Positions 8,613 through 17,903 of a stretch of DNA of 64,000 nt are shown here, piece by piece. The stretch lies in the NCBI RefSeq assembly GCF_007990505.1, contig NZ_AP019822.1:248001-312000 (forward strand). Direction: 5' to 3'. Under the pieces are notes generated by a model, which worked only from the letters and a program-made list of their open reading frames with translations, had not been told where the DNA came from and did no database searches. Both the position numbers and the translations under genes were made by a program. The stretch is from Pseudoleptotrichia goodfellowii (GTDB lineage: Bacteria; Fusobacteriota; Fusobacteriia; Fusobacteriales; Leptotrichiaceae). Within the stretch, counting starts at the first letter, position 1. Each line of letters begins with the position of its first letter.

Positions 8613-11600
8613 TTGAGTAATGAGCTGACAAGATTGGAGAAGGAATTGAGAAATTTTGCCAAAAGATGTAAAAATATAAAATACACAGGCGGACTTCTTT
8701 TGAGTTTTCTTTTTGCAGGAATGCTTACTTTTTCTGTAAATGTTGACAGCAATATCGTAAATGCAAGAAAAGATTTGAATACGTCAATAAATGATTTACA
8801 TGTGTCATTTAAACAGACGAAAAGGGAAAATAACAGATTGTTGAAAAATGCCAATTTGGAATTGATTCAATTAATGGAACAGGGAGACCATGTGGTAAAA
8901 TCTCCGTGGAGCAGCTGGCAAATAGGGATGAACTACTTCTACAGCAATTGGAGAGGGGCATATAAAGGGAGAGGTGATAAAGCCCAAAAATATCCTTATG
9001 AAGGAATATTTGAAAGAAGTACCAATGCTTTTGAAAGATACACATCTCCTTTAAGTCCGAGTTATGAAGAGTTAAACGGAATGTCGAATATAAGAAACGG
9101 ATTAAATCAGGGATACGGAATAGCCAGTACAACTCCGAAACAGGAACCTCTGGCAATTTTAAACGTGGATGCTTCAATAAAACCCAAAGATGTATTCAGA
9201 GACGCGGTAAATGCACCGACAGTCAGTGTGCAGGCTCCAAATCTGCCACCGTTGAATGTACCCAGTTTAACACCGCCCCCTGTCAGCGTTCCTACTCCTA
9301 ATGTACCGGAAAAGACAGTAAGTATTGTTAAACCAAATGCAAGTCCGTTTACTGGTTTCTTTTTTGATGGAAGTGCAAATGCTATTACTAAAGATAATAG
9401 CCAAGGTTTAATACCTACCGGAGCTGATGTAACATATGTTGCAACACAAGGTGTTACACTATATTCCGGAGTGGAACCGAGTGATATAAATGCAAATAAA
9501 TCTGCAGATCAAATGACACCTGCTGCAAAAACAGGTTATATAAAATCAGACAGAACTATTGTGGATGTTTCTAATACGAATACATCCCAAGGGAATAAAG
9601 TTGGCCGTACAACAAATATTTTATATAGAAGCGGATACACAAATGGAACTCCTCTTACATTGAAAGATTTAACACTGCATGTTAGAGGAAATTTTGACGG
9701 AACTGATAGCGGAGGAACAGGAACAGGCCCAACTGACAGTTATACAGATGTCGGCCGTGGAGCAGAAGGAGGAGCAGATACAGGAGGTCCTACCCGTGGA
9801 ACAATGGGAATACACACTTTATTAAATGTTAATATAGAAAACGCCACTGCAAATCTATACGGAAGAGCCGGATTTGTAACTTCTGAAACTTGGCGTAACG
9901 GTGTTGTTAATATAGTAGGAAATAATAATAAAGTAAATGTATACGGTTCGGAAAACTCGGTATTCTACATAATGCCTTCAGCTTACGGGACAATAACTTA
10001 TGGATATAGCAATTCTAATAGATGGGCTTTTTATCTTGGAAAAATTACAGGAAAGACTAATATAGATATATTCGGTACCGGAAATAATGTCTATCTGTCT
10101 TCAGGAATATCAGGGGCAAGACATATAGAAAATGATGGAGTAATCAATTCTTATGGAGCTTCAAATATAGTTTATTCAGGAATGAGCTATGTTCCGGACT
10201 GGTCAAAATCAGCTTACCAAACTATGGGACCTCATCCTGATAAAATGCAATCAAAAATACAACTATCGAAAGTTAATCTTTACGGAGATGAAAATGTCGG
10301 AATGTTTTTTGGTAGCAAAATGGGAGGAAATAATCCTAAATCTTGGGAACCCGGGCATAGAATCTCTGAAGATGGTGCAGGTTATATAAGAAAAGCCTCA
10401 TATATAGGAATATATCAGGGAGAAATAGATTTTGCGGCTAAAATAGGGACTCAATTAGGAGCTAATGCAAGTGATACGGCACAAGCTTCAGTGGGGAACT
10501 TAACAGGAAATAGTGATAAATGGGTTGAAGGCGGAGTTGGAGTATTTGCTCAGTCAGGGCAAAGAGAAGGAATAGATCCTATAAAAGATTTAGGAGTACC
10601 TTCAGGACTTGGAGGAGATTATGCACAAGCACCAACAATTGCAAATGATAAAATTCATGCACTGCAAGTAAGAAAGTTGGATATAACTTTCGGTAAAAAT
10701 TCTAAAAACGGATTTATGCTAATTTCAAAATTAGGAAGTGTCATAGATGTCGGAAACCCTGCTTCTTCAAATGATTATGTAACAGGTATAAGTTCTACAA
10801 TTACTGATGGAGTTAACGGTGCCAATACAAATGAAACTGATGCTTCAACCGGAACAGTTATAGCCTATGCTGAAGGAACTTGGGATCAGGCAAAACATCA
10901 ATTAGGCTCTAAAGCTGCAGAAAAAACTCAAAATGATAATGATGCAGTAGCTGTAAATAATGGAACAGCCAGAAAACCGTTGACAGACATTGCTGCTTCA
11001 ACAGCAGCTAAACTCCAGGGACTGGCTTCTGAAATAAATGTCTACCCTGATGTAGTCTTAGCTTCTAAAGAAGGAATTGCATATATGGGTGATAATCAGG
11101 GGATTGTCAATGCCAAAAAGACAACAGTAGCCGTAAGTCACAGTGCAATTATAGGATTTGCAAGAAACAAAGGAACGGTAAATATTGACGGAGATATTAC
11201 CGCATTGGATGCAAAGGTCACTAATGCTGATGATAAATATAAAAATATAGCAGGGTTGGCAACATTAAATACAACTGCATTATCGGGAGCAACAGTAGGT
11301 GGAACAGTTAATATAAACGGTAACGTAAATGTAAACGGTATGGGTGCACTTGCTTCAGGAAACGGTTCAACAGTAAACTTAAATAAGACAGGAAATATAA
11401 TTAATATAGGTAAAGAAGGCGGACTTGCTGCAGTAAAAGGAGGAAAAGTCAATTTTGCAGGAGGAACAATAAATGTGGGAGCTGATCGTTCGAGTTCCAC
11501 ACCTGTGTACGCAGATGAAGATCCGAATTCATCTGTTACTTTTAAAGACGGAGCAACTCCGACAAGTAAACCGACTACTATAAATATGTCAAGCGGTATT

Positions 11601-14600
11601 TTAATGACAGGAGAAGATACTGATTATTCTGCTGCAGCAACAGGTGTCGGAAAATACAAAGGAATGAAAAATGTTAAAGTAGTATTACAGGCAGACGGAG
11701 TAGTTTTAAAAACAAGTAACGGTAAAACGGTGACTTGGAACGGTTCAACAGCAGGATCAACAGCCGTAAAAAATGCAATGAAACTTGGAGAATTAGATAC
11801 AAACAATAAAAAGTTTAAAATATTTTATATAAACGGAACTTTTAATCTGGCAACTAATTTGAATCTTGATGATGCTACTGACGAATTTAATAAAAGTTTA
11901 GGTTTGTCTAATGAAGTGTTTAACATAGGAAGTGGAGTTACTGTAAGTTCTGCAGCAGGAAAAGGACTCGCAATGGGGTCAAATGATACGGCAACTTCCA
12001 ATGCAAGTAATGCGTATAACAATGACGGAACAATAAATATAACAAGCGGAACAGCAAATACATCAGCTTTAAATATCAGCTACGGAACTGTTGATAATAG
12101 AAATATAATAAATGTTGATAAAGGAATAGGAGTTTACGGAATAAACGGAAGCAGACTTGTAAACAATACTAACGGAACAATAACTGTCGGAACTGAAGGA
12201 GTAGGTATGGCAGGATTTTCATCAGCCTCGACTTTACAGATTTACGGAACTGATAAAAAAATAAAAGACGGTACGTTGGCTTCGACAGACAAAACTTTGG
12301 AATTGTTAAATAAAGGAACTATTACCGTAAACGGAAATAATTCTGTAGGAATGTACGGAGAAACAAATAAAGCTGCAGGAGCTCATGCAAGTACAAATAT
12401 AGCGGCAAGTAACGGACTTATAACAAATAGCGGTAAAATTACTATGACGGGTGATAACGCTGTCGGAATCGTATCCAAAGGATTCGGAAACAAAATTGAT
12501 TTAAGCGGAACGGGAAGCTCGGATATAGTAACCGGAGTGAATGGAATAGGAGTGTATGCTGAAAAATCCAATATCAATTTATTGTCAAATTACGGAATGG
12601 AAGTAAAAGATCAGGGAACAGGAATTTTTGTAAAAGACGGCAGTTCTGTAAGTGCGGGAACTTTAGAACTGAAATATAACGGTTCGAATACAGGAACAGG
12701 AGTAGGAATATTCTACGAAGGTTCGTCAACTGCAAATATGCTTAACAAAACCAATGTAAATCTTGTAGATAATACAGGAACAACAGGAGGACTGGTAGGT
12801 CTGTTTGCGAATAACGGAGGCATTTTAACAAATACAGGAAATATTGCGGGAGATAAAGGATACGGAATTATTACAAGCGAAACTGAAATAGTAAATAACG
12901 GTAATATAACATTGAACAATCCTGTAGACAATGCAACTAAAAAAGCGAGTGTAGGTATTTATACTCAAGGAAGTGACAAAATAACAAACAACGGAATAAT
13001 AACTGCAGGAGAAAACTCTGTAGGGATATTCGGATACACTGTAGTAAATACAAGTACTGTAAACGTAGGGAACGGAGGAACGGGTATTTACAGTACGGGA
13101 GGAAATGTTGATTTGCTTTTGGGTGCAATAAATACAGGAACAAATAAGGCTGTGGCAGTTTATACAAAAGGAAACGGACAAACAGTAACGGCTCATAACG
13201 GAAGTACTTTGAATATAGGAGATAATTCGTTCGGATTTATTAATGAAGGGACAGGGAATACAATAAACAGTAATATTTCAAGTCAATCGTTGGGAACTGA
13301 CACAGTTTATATTTATTCGACTGACAGAACAGGTACGGTAACAAATAATACCGCATTGACTTCAACAGGATCCTATAATTACGGAATGTATTCGGCAGGT
13401 ACGGTAACAAACAATGCCGATATAAATTTCGGAGCAGGATTGGGAAATGTAGGAATATACAGTACACATGGCGGAACGGCAACAAACTCGGCAGGAAGAA
13501 CAATTACAATAGGAAAATCATTTATAGATCCTGATGATGTAGAGAAAAACCGTTACGGAGTGGGAATGGCAGCAGGATTTACACCGACTGATTTGGAAAG
13601 ACTGGCAGGAAAAACCGATTATACAGGAAATATAGTAAATAACGGTACGATAAATGTAACAGGACAATACAGTATCGGAATGTATGGAACAGGAGCTGGA
13701 ACAAAAGTTTATAACGGTACTGCAATCGGTTCCGTTGCGACAATAAATCTCGGAGCAAGTAATACTACGGGAATGTATCTGGATAATGGAGCATACGGAT
13801 ATAACTACGGAACTATAAAAACAGTCGGAACGGGACTGGAAAAAGTAGCGGGAGTTGTTGTCAGAAACGGTTCCACAATAGAAAATCACGGAGATATAAT
13901 ACTGGATGCTAAATCGGCAGTGGGATTATTGGCTAAAGGAGATGTTTTAGGAAATAATTTAGGTATAATTAAAAACTATAAAAACATGACGATAACGGGA
14001 GAAGGCTCGGTCAATCAGCAGGAAGATACTAATAACAGCAGTTTCGGTAAAGGAATGGGAGGAGTTTCCATAGATGTACCGAAAGGTTCAAGTACAGGAA
14101 CGATAAACGTAAACGGAAAACCTGTAGTACCGACATTGGCAACGACTACTCGGGAAGAATATCAGGATATGAATGTCTCAAGAATAGGGATGTATATAGA
14201 TACCTCAAATAAAAGATTTACAAGACCTATAGCCGGATTGAGCAATCTCAGCAGTTTAAGAAAAGCCGATTTGATAATAGGAGTTGAAGCTGCTAAAAAT
14301 ACTACAAGTAAATATATTCAGCTGGATAAAAAAATACTGGATCCGTATAACGATATGATAAAAAGAAATACACAAATAAAAGATTGGAAAATATATTCGG
14401 GATCGCTTACATGGATGGCAACTGTAGCTCAAAATCAGACTGACGGTACAATGGAAAATGCTTATATGGCTAAAATACCTTATACTCAGTGGGCAGGGAA
14501 AGAACCGATGCCTGTGGAAGTAACCGATACGTATAATTTCCTTGACGGATTGGAACAAAGATACGGAGTAGAGGGGTTAGGAATGAGAGAAAAAACATTG

Positions 14601-15617
14601 TTTGATAAAATAAGCAGTATAGGAAAAAATGAGCAGAGATTATTCTACCAAGCTATAGACGAAATGATGGGACATCAGTATGCAAATGTGCAGCAAAGAA
14701 TACACGGAACAGGAGTATTGTTGGATAAAGAGTTCACTCATTTAAGAAAAGAATGGGATACTAAATCAAAACAATCGAACAAAATAAAAGTATTCGGAAT
14801 GAGAGATGAGTATAAAACAGATACTGCAGGAATAATAAATTACACAAGTAATGCTTACGGATTTGCATATTTACATGAAGATGAAACAATTAAGCTTGGA
14901 AACAGTTCAGGATGGTATGCAGGAGCTGTAAACAACAGCTTTAAATTTAAAGATATAGGCGGATCAAAAGAAAATACTACTATGTTAAAGTTGGGAATAT
15001 TTAAATCAACAGCTTTTGATAATAACGGAAGCTTGAAATGGACAGTTTTGGGAGAAGGCTACGTAGCAAGAACAAGTATGCACAGAAAATATTTGGTAGT
15101 AGATGAAATCTTTGAAGGAAAATCCGATTATAACAGTTATGGAGCAGCAATTAAAAATGAAATAAGCAAAGAATTCAGAACAAATGAAAGAACAAGTATA
15201 AAACCTTACGGGAGTTTAAAACTTGAATATGGAAGATTTAATACAATCAAAGAAAAAACAGGAGAAGTAAGACTTGAAGTAAAAGGAAATGATTACTATT
15301 CTGTAAAACCTGAAGTCGGAATAGAGTTTAAGTATAAACAACCGATGGCTGTAAAAACAACTTTTGTAACAACTCTTGGATTAGGCTATGAAAATGAGCT
15401 TGGAAAAGTGAGAGATGTTAAAAATAAAGGGAGAGTGGCTTATACCGATGCAGACTGGTTCAATATAAGAGGAGAAAAAGACGACAGAAAAGGAAACTTT
15501 AAAGCGGACTTGAATATCGGAATAGAAAACCAAAGATTCGGAGTAACATTAAACGGAGGTTATGACACAAAAGGTAAAAATGTAAGAGGAGGATTAGGGT
15601 TTAGGGTGATTTATTAA
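8613..15617 (+). CDS. Giant type Va autotransporter adhesin
   Basis: This is a surface protein of 2334 residues exported through its own C-terminal barrel. Residues 1-45 match the fusobacterial autotransporter N-terminal region (MSNELTRLEKELRNFAKRCK, then a hydrophobic span LLLSFLFAGMLTF), an extended signal. A coiled stretch follows (about 50-90), then a PWSSWQIGMNYFYSNWRG block (about 95-115) and a proline-rich hinge (about 205-240). The passenger (about 250-2030) is a long beta-helix-like array of N/G/T-rich repeats with recurring VGMYG, VGIFG and TGIF motifs. The last 280 or so residues form the beta-domain, ending GGLGFRVIY. I chose TTG 8613, 8 bases after AAAGGAG; GTG 8604 overlaps that site. 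A terminator follows. Adhesion or aggregation is the expected role, but the receptor is unknown. Confidence 0.93.
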   Translation: MSNELTRLEKELRNFAKRCKNIKYTGGLLLSFLFAGMLTFSVNVDSNIVNARKDLNTSINDLHVSFKQTKRENNRLLKNANLELIQLMEQGDHVVKSPWSSWQIGMNYFYSNWRGAYKGRGDKAQKYPYEGIFERSTNAFERYTSPLSPSYEELNGMSNIRNGLNQGYGIASTTPKQEPLAILNVDASIKPKDVFRDAVNAPTVSVQAPNLPPLNVPSLTPPPVSVPTPNVPEKTVSIVKPNASPFTGFFFDGSANAITKDNSQGLIPTGADVTYVATQGVTLYSGVEPSDINANKSADQMTPAAKTGYIKSDRTIVDVSNTNTSQGNKVGRTTNILYRSGYTNGTPLTLKDLTLHVRGNFDGTDSGGTGTGPTDSYTDVGRGAEGGADTGGPTRGTMGIHTLLNVNIENATANLYGRAGFVTSETWRNGVVNIVGNNNKVNVYGSENSVFYIMPSAYGTITYGYSNSNRWAFYLGKITGKTNIDIFGTGNNVYLSSGISGARHIENDGVINSYGASNIVYSGMSYVPDWSKSAYQTMGPHPDKMQSKIQLSKVNLYGDENVGMFFGSKMGGNNPKSWEPGHRISEDGAGYIRKASYIGIYQGEIDFAAKIGTQLGANASDTAQASVGNLTGNSDKWVEGGVGVFAQSGQREGIDPIKDLGVPSGLGGDYAQAPTIANDKIHALQVRKLDITFGKNSKNGFMLISKLGSVIDVGNPASSNDYVTGISSTITDGVNGANTNETDASTGTVIAYAEGTWDQAKHQLGSKAAEKTQNDNDAVAVNNGTARKPLTDIAASTAAKLQGLASEINVYPDVVLASKEGIAYMGDNQGIVNAKKTTVAVSHSAIIGFARNKGTVNIDGDITALDAKVTNADDKYKNIAGLATLNTTALSGATVGGTVNINGNVNVNGMGALASGNGSTVNLNKTGNIINIGKEGGLAAVKGGKVNFAGGTINVGADRSSSTPVYADEDPNSSVTFKDGATPTSKPTTINMSSGILMTGEDTDYSAAATGVGKYKGMKNVKVVLQADGVVLKTSNGKTVTWNGSTAGSTAVKNAMKLGELDTNNKKFKIFYINGTFNLATNLNLDDATDEFNKSLGLSNEVFNIGSGVTVSSAAGKGLAMGSNDTATSNASNAYNNDGTINITSGTANTSALNISYGTVDNRNIINVDKGIGVYGINGSRLVNNTNGTITVGTEGVGMAGFSSASTLQIYGTDKKIKDGTLASTDKTLELLNKGTITVNGNNSVGMYGETNKAAGAHASTNIAASNGLITNSGKITMTGDNAVGIVSKGFGNKIDLSGTGSSDIVTGVNGIGVYAEKSNINLLSNYGMEVKDQGTGIFVKDGSSVSAGTLELKYNGSNTGTGVGIFYEGSSTANMLNKTNVNLVDNTGTTGGLVGLFANNGGILTNTGNIAGDKGYGIITSETEIVNNGNITLNNPVDNATKKASVGIYTQGSDKITNNGIITAGENSVGIFGYTVVNTSTVNVGNGGTGIYSTGGNVDLLLGAINTGTNKAVAVYTKGNGQTVTAHNGSTLNIGDNSFGFINEGTGNTINSNISSQSLGTDTVYIYSTDRTGTVTNNTALTSTGSYNYGMYSAGTVTNNADINFGAGLGNVGIYSTHGGTATNSAGRTITIGKSFIDPDDVEKNRYGVGMAAGFTPTDLERLAGKTDYTGNIVNNGTINVTGQYSIGMYGTGAGTKVYNGTAIGSVATINLGASNTTGMYLDNGAYGYNYGTIKTVGTGLEKVAGVVVRNGSTIENHGDIILDAKSAVGLLAKGDVLGNNLGIIKNYKNMTITGEGSVNQQEDTNNSSFGKGMGGVSIDVPKGSSTGTINVNGKPVVPTLATTTREEYQDMNVSRIGMYIDTSNKRFTRPIAGLSNLSSLRKADLIIGVEAAKNTTSKYIQLDKKILDPYNDMIKRNTQIKDWKIYSGSLTWMATVAQNQTDGTMENAYMAKIPYTQWAGKEPMPVEVTDTYNFLDGLEQRYGVEGLGMREKTLFDKISSIGKNEQRLFYQAIDEMMGHQYANVQQRIHGTGVLLDKEFTHLRKEWDTKSKQSNKIKVFGMRDEYKTDTAGIINYTSNAYGFAYLHEDETIKLGNSSGWYAGAVNNSFKFKDIGGSKENTTMLKLGIFKSTAFDNNGSLKWTVLGEGYVARTSMHRKYLVVDEIFEGKSDYNSYGAAIKNEISKEFRTNERTSIKPYGSLKLEYGRFNTIKEKTGEVRLEVKGNDYYSVKPEVGIEFKYKQPMAVKTTFVTTLGLGYENELGKVRDVKNKGRVAYTDADWFNIRGEKDDRKGNFKADLNIGIENQRFGVTLNGGYDTKGKNVRGGLGFRVIY

Positions 15618-15643
15618 CAGATTTTAATATTCATTTTTGACGG

Positions 15644-15683
15644 AAAGGGTAATTTCAAAGATTGGAATACTCTTTCTTTTTTA
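15644..15683 (+). terminator. Terminator after the autotransporter
   Basis: GAAAGGGTA (15644-15652) pairs with TACTCTTTC (15669-15677), with one G-T pair, and runs into TTTTTT. The hairpin begins 26 bases after the autotransporter stop. Confidence 0.8.
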
Positions 15684-15733
15684 GGACAATAAATATATTA
15701 AATTTCTAATTTTTGGATATTTTTGGTAAAAAA

Positions 15734-15761
15734 TTGACTTTTTTGGTATATGAGGTATAAT
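15734..15761 (+). promoter_or_regulatory. Promoter of the nucleoside-to-DHAP operon
   Basis: TTGACT (15734-15739), a 16-base spacer and a perfect TATAAT (15756-15761). The -10 overlaps an upstream in-frame ATG (15760), which rules that ATG out as the start of the first gene. The DeoR-family regulator inside the operon is the likely controller. No operator was identified with confidence. Confidence 0.8.
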
Positions 15762-15801
15762 GTTAATAAGAAAACCAAAAAATCAAAAAGGAGGAAGCGG
15801 A

Positions 15802-16542
15802 ATGGCAGAAGAACTTTTACCTGGAATCAAATTGAGAAAAGGTGAAATATCTGAGAGAGTTTTAGTTTGTGGAGATCCTTTCAGGGCAGAAATGTTAGCA
15901 CAAAGGTTGGATGATATGAAATGTCTTGCAAAAGCGAGGGAGTATTGGACTTATTACGGTAAGTATAAAGGAGTCCCGATTAATATATCTTCTCACGGAG
16001 TCGGAGCAAGTGGAGCTATGTTATCCTTCATAAGTTTAATTAAAGGAGGTGCAGAAGTAATAATCAGACTGGGGACATGCGGTTCATTAAAAAAAGATGT
16101 GAAAGCAGGAGATATAATAATTGCTACAGCAGCGGCTAAAGAGGATGGATTAAGTAATATATATGTTCCTGTCTCATTTCCTGCGGTAGCAGATATTGAT
16201 GTAATTAATTGTTTAAGAGAAACAGGTATAAAACAGAATATAAAAAATATTCATACAGGGATAATAGTGACACAGGGGGCTTTTTACGGAGGAGTTATTA
16301 AAACTAATACTGAAGAACTTGCAGAATCCGGAGCAATTGGGTTAGAAATGGAAGTTGCCGCTTTATATACTGCGGGTTCAATTTATGGAATTAAAACAGG
16401 ATCGATATTATCAGTTGATGGAAATGCTTTAGCAGTTCTAGATTGTGCGGAGGATAATAATCCTGATCCTGAATTATTGAAAAAGACTGTTGAAAAATGT
16501 GCAGATATAGCATTGGAAGCTTTAATAAATGTCAAATTTTAA
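15802..16542 (+). CDS. Purine-type nucleoside phosphorylase (PNP/UDP family)
   Basis: This enzyme splits a nucleoside with phosphate into free base and (modified) ribose 1-phosphate. The 246 residues show phosphate-binding GDPFR (24-28), SHGVGASG (64-71), R89 in IIRLGTCG, and EMEVAALY (182-189). FPAVAD (127-132) is a uridine-phosphorylase-subfamily feature, but the GQER residues that hold uracil are replaced by GGVI (163-166). VDGN with D206 instead recalls the purine-binding Asp206 of Plasmodium falciparum PNP, an enzyme that also accepts 5'-methylthioinosine. A purine or 5'-modified purine nucleoside is therefore more likely than uridine (inference). The start is ATG 15802 after AAGGAGGAAG. 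It is first in its operon, 30 bases before the permease. Confidence 0.85.
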   Translation: MAEELLPGIKLRKGEISERVLVCGDPFRAEMLAQRLDDMKCLAKAREYWTYYGKYKGVPINISSHGVGASGAMLSFISLIKGGAEVIIRLGTCGSLKKDVKAGDIIIATAAAKEDGLSNIYVPVSFPAVADIDVINCLRETGIKQNIKNIHTGIIVTQGAFYGGVIKTNTEELAESGAIGLEMEVAALYTAGSIYGIKTGSILSVDGNALAVLDCAEDNNPDPELLKKTVEKCADIALEALINVKF

Positions 16543-16572
16543 TATAAAATTTAGTTTAATAAAGGAGGAAAT

Positions 16573-17901
16573 ATGTCAGGCAGTGAAAAAAAATTAAGTT
16601 TTTGGGAGTTAATGATTATTGGAATAGGTCAACTTATAGGTTCCGGAATAATGGTTCTATTATGTATTGCTATGGGAATGACAGGAAAAGGAGTTGCCTT
16701 TTCGTTTATAGTTGCTGCAGTAATAGTAATTATTCCATTGATTGCAATGGCTGCGTTGGGATCTGCAATACCGAATTCAGGAGGAATGTATGTCTATGTA
16801 AGAGATCTTATAGGAAAAAAGACAGGATTTTTTTATGTTACTTTATTAGTGTTTGGACAATTTATACTGGCACAGTATGCAATAGGGGTTGGAGAATATG
16901 CAAAAGAATTATGGTCTAATGTAAATGTCGGACTTATATCTATGGGAGTAATGACTTTTGTATTTATTGTAAATTTAATAGGACTTAAAACTTCAGTGTT
17001 GCTCCAAAGATTTGTTGTAGTTATACTCGTAGGTTCTTTATTAGTTTTTGTTATTTACGGATTTCCTCAAGTAAAAGATGTAGGCTCTTTTTTTCAAGCT
17101 TCCAATATATTGCCTAATGGCTTGGGAAGTTTTTTAGCAGCTTCTGTTTTAGTAAGATTTGCATTAATAGGTTCGGAATTTTTATCCGAATTTGGGGGAG
17201 ATGCTAAAAATCCGGGAAGAGATATACCGATAGCTATGATACTTTCAACAGTATGTGTAGCGGTGTTGTATGTTTTGATTGCCATAGTCGCTGCAGGAGT
17301 ACTTCCTATAGACGAAGTCGCTTTTAAAACATTGGGAGTTGTTGCGAAAAAAATATTACCTACATGGATGTATTTTGTGTTTATGATAGGTGGAGGAATG
17401 TTTGCATTAATATCATCATTAAATGCAGTATTTGCATGGGCAACAAAAGGAATCAAACAAGCTATAAAAGACGGTTGGTTGCCTGAAAAACTGGCAGAAG
17501 AAAATAAAAGATTCGGAACGGCACATTGGTTATTGTTGATGTATTATTTAGTAGGAATGTATCCTATTTTAATTGGACAGGAAATCAAAACTATTTCAGT
17601 TATAGGAACAAATATAGGATTGATATTTTCAGGATTCCCTGTTGTTGCTATAATGTTTCTTGCTAAAAAACGTCCGAAAGAATATGAAAATGCTCAATTT
17701 AAATTACCTAAATGGGCGATGTATACAATACCTGCGATAAGTATGTGTATATACGTTATAGGGGTTTTATCGAGTTGGGATTATTTGAAAAGTCAGGGAG
17801 CTATAACTCCTATTATAGTTTTTTGTATTATAGTAGCTGCTTATACATGGATCAGGGAACCTTATGTGAAAAATAAGCAAAGTCTTCAAAAGGAGGAATG
17901 A
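16573..17901 (+). CDS. APC-superfamily permease
   Basis: This 442-residue inner-membrane transporter has about 12 hydrophobic segments. The APC-type helix-1 motif is present near the start (IIGIGQLIGSGIMVL, about residues 17-31), as are PNSGGMYVYVRDLIG and a conserved GSEFLSEFGGDAKNPGRD stretch in the middle. It lies between the nucleoside phosphorylase and the isomerase, and its stop overlaps the ribosome-site region of the next gene, so it is part of this operon. Family members mostly carry amino acids, but the context suggests a nucleoside or a related sulfur or deoxy compound. The substrate is not determined by sequence alone. It starts at ATG after AAAGGAGGAA. Confidence 0.85.
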   Translation: MSGSEKKLSFWELMIIGIGQLIGSGIMVLLCIAMGMTGKGVAFSFIVAAVIVIIPLIAMAALGSAIPNSGGMYVYVRDLIGKKTGFFYVTLLVFGQFILAQYAIGVGEYAKELWSNVNVGLISMGVMTFVFIVNLIGLKTSVLLQRFVVVILVGSLLVFVIYGFPQVKDVGSFFQASNILPNGLGSFLAASVLVRFALIGSEFLSEFGGDAKNPGRDIPIAMILSTVCVAVLYVLIAIVAAGVLPIDEVAFKTLGVVAKKILPTWMYFVFMIGGGMFALISSLNAVFAWATKGIKQAIKDGWLPEKLAEENKRFGTAHWLLLMYYLVGMYPILIGQEIKTISVIGTNIGLIFSGFPVVAIMFLAKKRPKEYENAQFKLPKWAMYTIPAISMCIYVIGVLSSWDYLKSQGAITPIIVFCIIVAAYTWIREPYVKNKQSLQKEE

Positions 17902-17903
17902 AA

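Noticed and set aside
12825-13196. Antisense open frames inside the autotransporter gene (several between 11.1 and 14.6 kb)
   Set aside because: They lie opposite repetitive coding DNA, have no ribosome sites, and give low-complexity Cys/Ser/Tyr-rich products; they are shadows of the biased codons.
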